64,000 bases of DNA from Armillaria gallica (Eukaryota; Basidiomycota; Agaricomycetes; Agaricales; Physalacriaceae): positions 1,054,001 through 1,118,000 of the forward strand of contig JBANDB010000008.1 of the NCBI GenBank assembly GCA_037576215.1, written 5' to 3'. Positions within the stretch are counted from its first letter, which is position 1, and the number at the start of each line of letters is the position of its first letter. Below are positions 58,106-64,000 of the stretch, piece by piece. Position numbers and translations under genes: made by a program. Below the pieces are notes generated by a model. That model saw only the letters and a program-made list of their open reading frames with translations. It made no database searches and was not told the origin of the DNA.

Positions 58106-60414
58106 CTATACCGCCGCCTGCAATTCTCCTATGAACACCGCGTCGACCAGTTCCCCTGTTTCAAGTCTCTGAGGTCCACCAGGCTTCCGCTGAGGTAGAA
58201 CGACCAGGCCATTTGCGCCACTCATACTGGCCACCCTACTGGACCTTTGGCCTCCCGTACTATACGCCTTCAGTCCTGTTTCTCCAGCGCGTATAATGAC
58301 TCTATGGAACTCCATACGGGGATCCAGAGTCATGGGAGACTGCAACTGTGAAGAATGGATCGTCGGTCAATTGTCTGGTGCAGCAAGCGGAACACATACC
58401 TCGACTTTGGCACGGGGTAAATGGCACATGTCCTCTGGCCAGCCACCCAATTTACGCAGCGCGGGTACAACGAAGACGTGGAATGTGACCAACGCAGAGG
58501 ATGGATTGCCTGGGAGTGCAAACACCGGCTTGACTACGTCGCCAGTCCAAGGAATTGTAGCGAAAGTAGTGGGCTTTCCGGGTTTGATAGTCACGCGGCC
58601 AAAGTGTATGGTCCCGCTGAAATGTCTTTCGATGACCGGTTTGAGCAGGTCGGTAGGGCCCATCGACGTTCCGCCGGTGGTGATGAGGATGTCAGTGCTA
58701 TCGAGACCTTTTTTGATGGCTTCGACATGAGCATGAACCCTGCAGAGAGTATATGATCAGTTTGGCGACCAATGCGAGATGCAAAAGGCTCTACTTGTCG
58801 GAAACTATGCCTAGGTCAACAACTTCATATCCCAGGCCTTGAAGAGCGGCTTGCAGGGAAGGCCTGTTGGTGTCCCATATTCCGCCCCAAGACGAGTCCC
58901 CGCTGAGAGAAACCGGCGTTTGCAGGTCAACGAGTTCGTTTCCCGTACTCAGGATCCCGACAATCGGCTTTCGATGCACTCTGACCTGTGGCCAAATATG
59001 TCGAACACACATGGAACCAAGAGCACACCACATACCTCCTTGCATCTAACAAAAGCCAAGGTGCCGATTTCTCCTCCCGGACTCAGGATGCGCTCGCCTT
59101 TTTGCAGGACCAAATCTCCCGTTTTGACGTCAGACCCAGCGGCTCGGACGTTTTCTCCCTTGTCTACTTTGGCGAGGAGCCGAATTTCCACCTCTTCGCC
59201 GTCATCGTCCGTGGTTAGAAGCTCAGTGTCTTCGACCATGATCACAGCGTCTGCGCCCGCAGGCAGTGGAGCGCCTGTGTTGACGCGACATATCTTGTCA
59301 GGCGAAAGAGACTTTGACCGTTGTGGTGTTGTCACAGTGTATGTCCCATTAGCGTCAATGGCATCGCTGTCCATTGGACGTTATAAGTCAGGAAGGTTTG
59401 CATGGGTGTAAAACTCACAGATAACGGCGTAACCATCTACGTTTGTTGTTGGAGTCGCTGGAACGTCGTGGAAGCGTAGACATCCTGGGCTAATACATAT
59501 CCCACCAGAGCTGGTGTCACCTGTATGCTATAAGTACAGACCAGTATTGGCATGTTAATACTTACCGGGAGAACTGTCTCTTCAAGAGGTTTAACAGTGG
59601 TCATGATCATATTCATGGCATTTCGAAAGATATCAAAGGAAATGGAGATATACGATGCCTTGTAGATACTAGAGAAGAGGTCAGAGATAGCTAGTCTTAG
59701 AGACAATAGAACCGGACCTGATGCGGATGGATCGTGGGTGATGTTCGTTCGAGGCTGAGGAATACGATGCCCATGGTGATCGTGATGGTGGTGGTGATAT
59801 GAACCGATCTGTGAATGGACTTGCTGGCCTGTACCTCCTCTGATCAGCTCAATAGCATGCTTTAGCACGCCGCCTTGCAAGAGAGCTTGGACATTTTCCG
59901 TGACTGCCTTGGTGCTCCCCGGAAGCGTCACCACCAGCGTATTCTTGATCGTCCCCGCGACAGGTCGAGAAAGGCCGCAAGCGGGGTATGCTTCAACGAT
60001 GCCGAGAGAAGAAGATGGATAAGACCAGACGCTTCACGCTCGAGAAGGGGTGCGATGGCCTAGCAGTAAAGTTAGAAAGCACTAAAACGATGCAGTGGCT
60101 TGATCATCACTTCTGGTGTTCGGTCTCGCACGCCAAACCCTGTTCCGCCAGTTGTGATGATGAAATCGACGAGTCCCGTATCAGACCATAGCTTTACGAA
60201 ATGTTGTATACGTTGCACTTCGTCTGGTACTATTTGACGATTTGGGCAGGTCAATCCAGCTTCTTGAAGGAGAGTAACTAAAGCTGGCCCTGATTTATCC
60301 GCATTTTCATCTTTGAAAGCCGTGTCGCTGACTAGTAGGATTAGTTTTATTCCTGATATCTCTTCATGGATATACACCACCTGTGAGAATACCTACACGA
60401 ATCGACTCGGACAT
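58106..60414 (-). CDS. cnxE: Molybdenum cofactor biosynthesis protein, MogA-MoeA fusion (gephyrin/Cnx1 type)
   Basis: Bifunctional: adenylates molybdopterin, then inserts molybdate. N-terminal MogA domain: VGILTG, SDTAFKDENADKSGPAL, IITTGGTGFGVRDRTPE, VVTLPGSTKAV. Then a His-rich linker (HHHHHDHHGH) typical of fusions but longer than usual. C-terminal MoeA domain: NTGAPLPAGADAVIMVEDTE, ILSTGNELVDLQ, DTNRPSLQAAL, ITTGGTSMGPTDLLK and GNPSSALVTFHVFV. Many short introns; ATG at 60414. The MoeA-first/MogA-second order of plants is reversed in animals and fungi, and here MogA leads, as in gephyrin. Nitrate reductase depends on the product. Confidence 0.93.
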
Positions 60415-60520
60415 AGTGGATATTGAGATGGAGGTCAAATGACCGATAATTGACCGAAGACGCGCTATGACGCAATAAGCCATACCATGTTTGTGAAATA
60501 CATCTCTTTTCCGATCGTAT

Positions 60521-63131
60521 TTACAAAATAAGACGCTCGGCTCTGTACAATCCGATAGCTGCAGAAGCTTGCTGATGCGCCAGCTTACTCCGCTGTCTCC
60601 AGTCAAGACGCGGCTCTTTGCCCTCTTCAGTAGCTTTCAGCAACCGCCTCTGCGCCTTGACAAACGCCTCCAGAGGACCCCGTAGCTGCTCTGTCTCGTC
60701 AATGGACTGTATCTCAGGGTCTATCCGAGCCCCGATTTTGCGAAGAACACGATGCGCAGGAGCATGTTGTATAAGCGTCAACAGCGAGGAATCCAAAATG
60801 ACTTGGGTGAACGAAACGATCTACGGGAAGCATGATTAGCTTGGGAGGAAGACAGTGCAGAGGAAGAATACGAACATCATTCATGGGAGGTAAGTCCGCG
60901 CCTTTCTCTTGTACCACTGTGTCCGCGACCAGCACACCCTTTTCATTCTTTTCAACTACTTTTTTGGATGGCATTAGGCGAAAATCTCTGCCTGCCCATT
61001 GTGCCAGCCACCCTTCCAATACGTCCAGTAAACACACAAGGTCCTCGGCCTCAGGCAAACACCTTCGGATGGCTAGTCTTAGCGCAGCTGGGGAGCAAGA
61101 ATATTGCACGCATAAGCTGAGAAATTGTGGTAATGAAGGAATGTCAGCATTTAGAGGCGTGACGCCATCCACTTGCATGGCATCATCAGATTTTTCTTGT
61201 CGATGCCGGGCAATTATGTAACGAAGAGAATCAACAATATCGACCTCCAGTAGGTCAGGCACCTTTTTCAGGGCCATACGTATAGATGTCTATGATGGGT
61301 CAAGTTCAGTCAAAGCGTCTGTGGAGAAATATTGACGTACCCAGTCGTTCCGTAGTCTTAGCAGACTCAGAAAGCCAGTTTCGACCATATTGGCATTGAC
61401 AACACTCCGTTCCAATAAATGCCTCACGACTTCGGACGAGTAAGGAAGGTTAGCAGGCTTCCCAGGTTGGAGCATGGCTGCCAAAAGCTCTTTCACGAAG
61501 ACATAGCGGAAAGATACCTAGAACAAGATCAGCTATTTATGTTCAATGATGACAAGGAATCCTACCTGAGATTCGGAATCCGACTTGCCCTTCGCCTTTT
61601 TCTCCCACTTGGAAAACGCCATGCTCGCGCTCTGGGGTCTGCCTTGCTCCATGGCTGAGCGCATCTCTGCCAAAAGCGCCTCTTGCGATCTGTCAAGTTG
61701 GCTCGTCGGTGGCCGTTTGGCAAGCCAGGGAGTCGCTGACGACGCTCGTCCCATTGCATTGGCTATCGTCGATGACGCAGGAACTGCATATGGAACTACC
61801 AGCACGCTCGATCTTGACGTGGACTTCGCTTTTTCCGACGAACCGGGTGATACTATCAACAGCGCCTCAGAAGACGCGGAAACGAGAGAGAGGGTTGTTT
61901 TATCCTCTGAACCGGAAGGTATAGAGAGATTGTGTGAGGCTAAGAGGACGGAAAACCTGAGATCCCAAAGCAGAGGGCTATTTTTGGGTCTGGATTTGGG
62001 GTGATACCAGCGAGGAGAATGTGAGAGGAGTTGAGGGCGAGAATGGAGGGGGACGCCAGGTGGGTAAGGTTGAGGTTTCGGAGGTAGGGGATACTTCGAC
62101 AGTAGAAGATACTTCGATCTGGAAAGAGTGCCACGATCCATTACGACCTGAACGAATATAAATTAATCAAGCAAACATCAGAGCACTGAATCGACATACT
62201 GAGGATCGTCAAATAGCCAGAAGTACTACACGAAATGTCCGATATATTCTAAAAATGTTCTCAGTTCAAATTGCAGATTTCATGGCAAAGATCGAACCTG
62301 TATTGGGATGATGCCGCTCCCAACGTTGGCGAGAGTGCGATCCTCGCCTACATAGAAGGTTTGGACGCGTGTACTGTCGTTGCAGGACTCTACAAGGAAT
62401 AGGACAGAGGCCGCCCTGGTGTCAGTCGTAACGAACGAGCATGATTCACGGGAGAAGCAAAAGCTTTTCAGAACGGTGACTTCTTCGGGCGAATTATGCG
62501 TCTGCAGGACTTTGCAGTCGGCATCCAATAGTGATATGCTTCCCTTGTTCGAATAGGCGACGATAAGTGGGGGCTGATCGTTGCAGATGTACATCCCAGA
62601 GAGCTCATGGGGCATCTATCTTGGAGTCAAATTAATGCCATAGAGGGAATGAATTCGCTAGCCAACTTGCCAGAAAAGATTTCTTTTTGCTTTCAGCCAG
62701 ATTCGTCGAGGGGTCGTCCTTCCATGCCCATATTGTCCTACTCTCTTCTTCCTTAGGCAAATCGGAAGACGACGCGATTGCCGCGTAGGTCGTATAGACA
62801 GGTCCAGCACCATCCAAACTGCAGTGGGATATTGACGGACAAGAAAATGAAGTTGCAGGTCCTAATGTGTGTGAGACGATAGGATGCATTGTTGACACCT
62901 GATGGGGCCGTGATTAGAGAGAAATGAGAGCAATAAAAGAGCGAGACGCACATCCAGGATATGTACACCATCTCCTTGGGCAGTCACTGTCACGTAGCCA
63001 TCTGAGCTGGTAGGCGTCGTGGTATGGGATGCATATAAAGACGATTTGCCGCCCTTGTGGGATTTCTTTTGTAGCCGTTTTGAAGTCGCATAGGTAGAAA
63101 GGGAGAATGGCTCCTGGATAGAGGATTCCAT
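60521..63131 (-). CDS. Nucleolar Utp8/NOL11-like protein (U3 processome)
   Basis: Probably pre-rRNA processing (t-UTP group). The N-terminal half is beta-propeller-like: YVTVTAQGDGVHILD, then ARTIWAWKDD, PPLIVAYSNKGSISLLDADC and SCFSRESC-type strands, with exons joined by short introns from ATG 63131. The C-terminal half is helical: ALLAEMRSAMEQGRPQSASM, KELLAAMLQPGKPANLPYSS, VSLCVQYSCSPAALRLAIRR, ILDSSLLTLIQHAPAHRVLR. The architecture resembles NOL11/Utp8 rather than other WD proteins, but no single motif is diagnostic, so confidence in the name is moderate; that it is one intact gene is clearer. Confidence 0.62.
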
Positions 63132-63424
63132 GGCGGTGAAATTTTGAGAAAGACTGTTCTGATTGGTTCTTGCGCCGGTCCGAAGTTCCACGTGGCTTCA
63201 TCGTTAAACTTTTCGTTCCTATTGGGTCACTACGCAGCCCGAAGTTCAAGTAATTTCGATTTCGGCGGACGCATAGCCAGTTCTTTCTGCGACTTTTGGT
63301 TTTTAGATGCCATGGGCCGTCTCCAACTCGGTTGAGTAAACTTGGAACGTTTGGATAGGGGCGTCCCTATAAGTATCAATCTCGAGAATGATGTCCAATT
63401 GACCGCTATTGAACTACAGAAAGA

Positions 63425-64000
63425 CTAAATATCAAGAGTATAAAAAGGCACCGTCGCCCTGGTGAAAGACCTCATTGGGGCGAGGACAAAGTCATCATGT
63501 ATGGGAACTGCAAAGTGAACGTCTTCCCCCAATCCCGTTACACGATATATTGCACCCTCAGGTGCCACGAAAACTTCACTCTTTATATCAGCAGCATCCA
63601 TGTCACCATTTCTTGCAGCAGTCATTTCAAAGGATGGTAACTCTTCTTCCGACCCACCTCCATCTGGACGCGGCACGCCATAAATCTAGACACCCGGATG
63701 GGGTACTGGGATTGGACGACCGTCAGAGTTAATGAAAGCGAATTGGTATTGGCGATCGTCTGCCAATTCTCCCTGCCAAAAGCCAATTTTATGTTTGTGG
63801 TCTTTGTCATTGATGTCTATAACTTGCATGGACTCGTCTAGGGCAGGATGGAGCTAAGTAGAGAGGTTGGTCAGAGCAAAAGACAGACTAAAAATAGCGC
63901 ACGCCGATACGCCTGAGACTGCTGCCTGCAGGCTCGACAATGTTTCTGCGGTACCCGTCAATAGTATATCTGGCCGCCTCAATAGAGCCAAATCGTGAGA
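63425..64000 (-). pseudogene. 3' part of a gene with an in-frame stop, running off the window
   Basis: Reading minus, an exon opens after an intron acceptor near 63856 (HPALDESMQVIDINDKDH, KIGFWQGELADDRQYQFAFI, PIPVPHPGV), then a TAG stop interrupts, and the same frame continues IYGVPRPDGGG, SEVFVAPEGAIYRV and TGLGEDVHFAVPI to the stop at 63425. The continuity across the TAG suggests a single protein with a nonsense change or base error. Family unknown. The start lies beyond 64000. The stretch 63132-63424 holds the promoter side of the Utp8/NOL11-like gene and shows no other gene. Confidence 0.5.

Noticed and set aside
1..64000. tRNA genes, CRISPR arrays, prokaryotic operons
   Set aside because: No box A/B pairs seen on reading, no regular spacer repeats, and gene structure is plainly eukaryotic with introns throughout.

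Overview
This is a window from a filamentous fungus, most likely an Agaricomycete (mushroom-forming basidiomycete). The evidence is dense short genes on both strands, many 50-60 nt GT-AG introns with CTNA-like branch points, and several proteins of types I associate with that group: a TB2/DP1/HVA22 protein with a long disordered tail, a seven-TM protein of the expanded mushroom type, UstYa-like DUF3328 proteins, and metacaspase duplicates. All names come from reading translations by eye; no database search was run. Intron borders were placed by hand wherever the spliced frame restored a recognisable family.

Layout. 1-28 kb is mostly housekeeping: a serine-rich protein, a membrane protein, a PGC1-like glycerophosphodiester phosphodiesterase, an unidentified coding-like stretch, a mitochondrial lipoate-protein ligase, a low-complexity nuclear-type protein, a DP1/Yop1-like ER protein, the splicing factor BUD31, a Kha1-type K+/H+ antiporter, a small conserved protein and a TMEM184/Ost-alpha membrane protein. 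28-37.5 kb is the accessory part: two paralogous small secreted proteins, two intact UstYa-like genes, a third broken UstYa-like piece and a seven-TM protein. 37.6-45 kb holds an S9 peptidase, a lysophosphatidate acyltransferase, an acidic coiled-coil protein with a degenerate duplicate tail, and a MYND zinc-finger protein.

45.3-53.1 kb is a large inverted repeat. Its roughly 1.8 kb arms each carry a metacaspase-like gene and flank an ER thioredoxin-like membrane protein and the KEX1 carboxypeptidase. 53.3-56.7 kb is a tandem duplication of a divergent SnoaL-like / NmrA-like gene pair, in which one NmrA copy lost most of its body. 57-64 kb returns to housekeeping: DASH subunit Spc19, a fused MogA-MoeA molybdenum cofactor enzyme, a Utp8/NOL11-like nucleolar protein, and the 3' end of a gene running off the window.

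Themes: recent local duplication (metacaspase, SnoaL/NmrA, secreted peptide, UstYa and acidic-protein pairs) and a number of single frame breaks or unusual splice sites in otherwise conserved genes. The most system-like region is 29-37 kb, where UstYa-like oxidase-family proteins, small secreted proteins and a membrane protein sit together, next to an S9 peptidase and about 11 kb from KEX1. Calling it a ribosomal peptide pathway is a hypothesis only.
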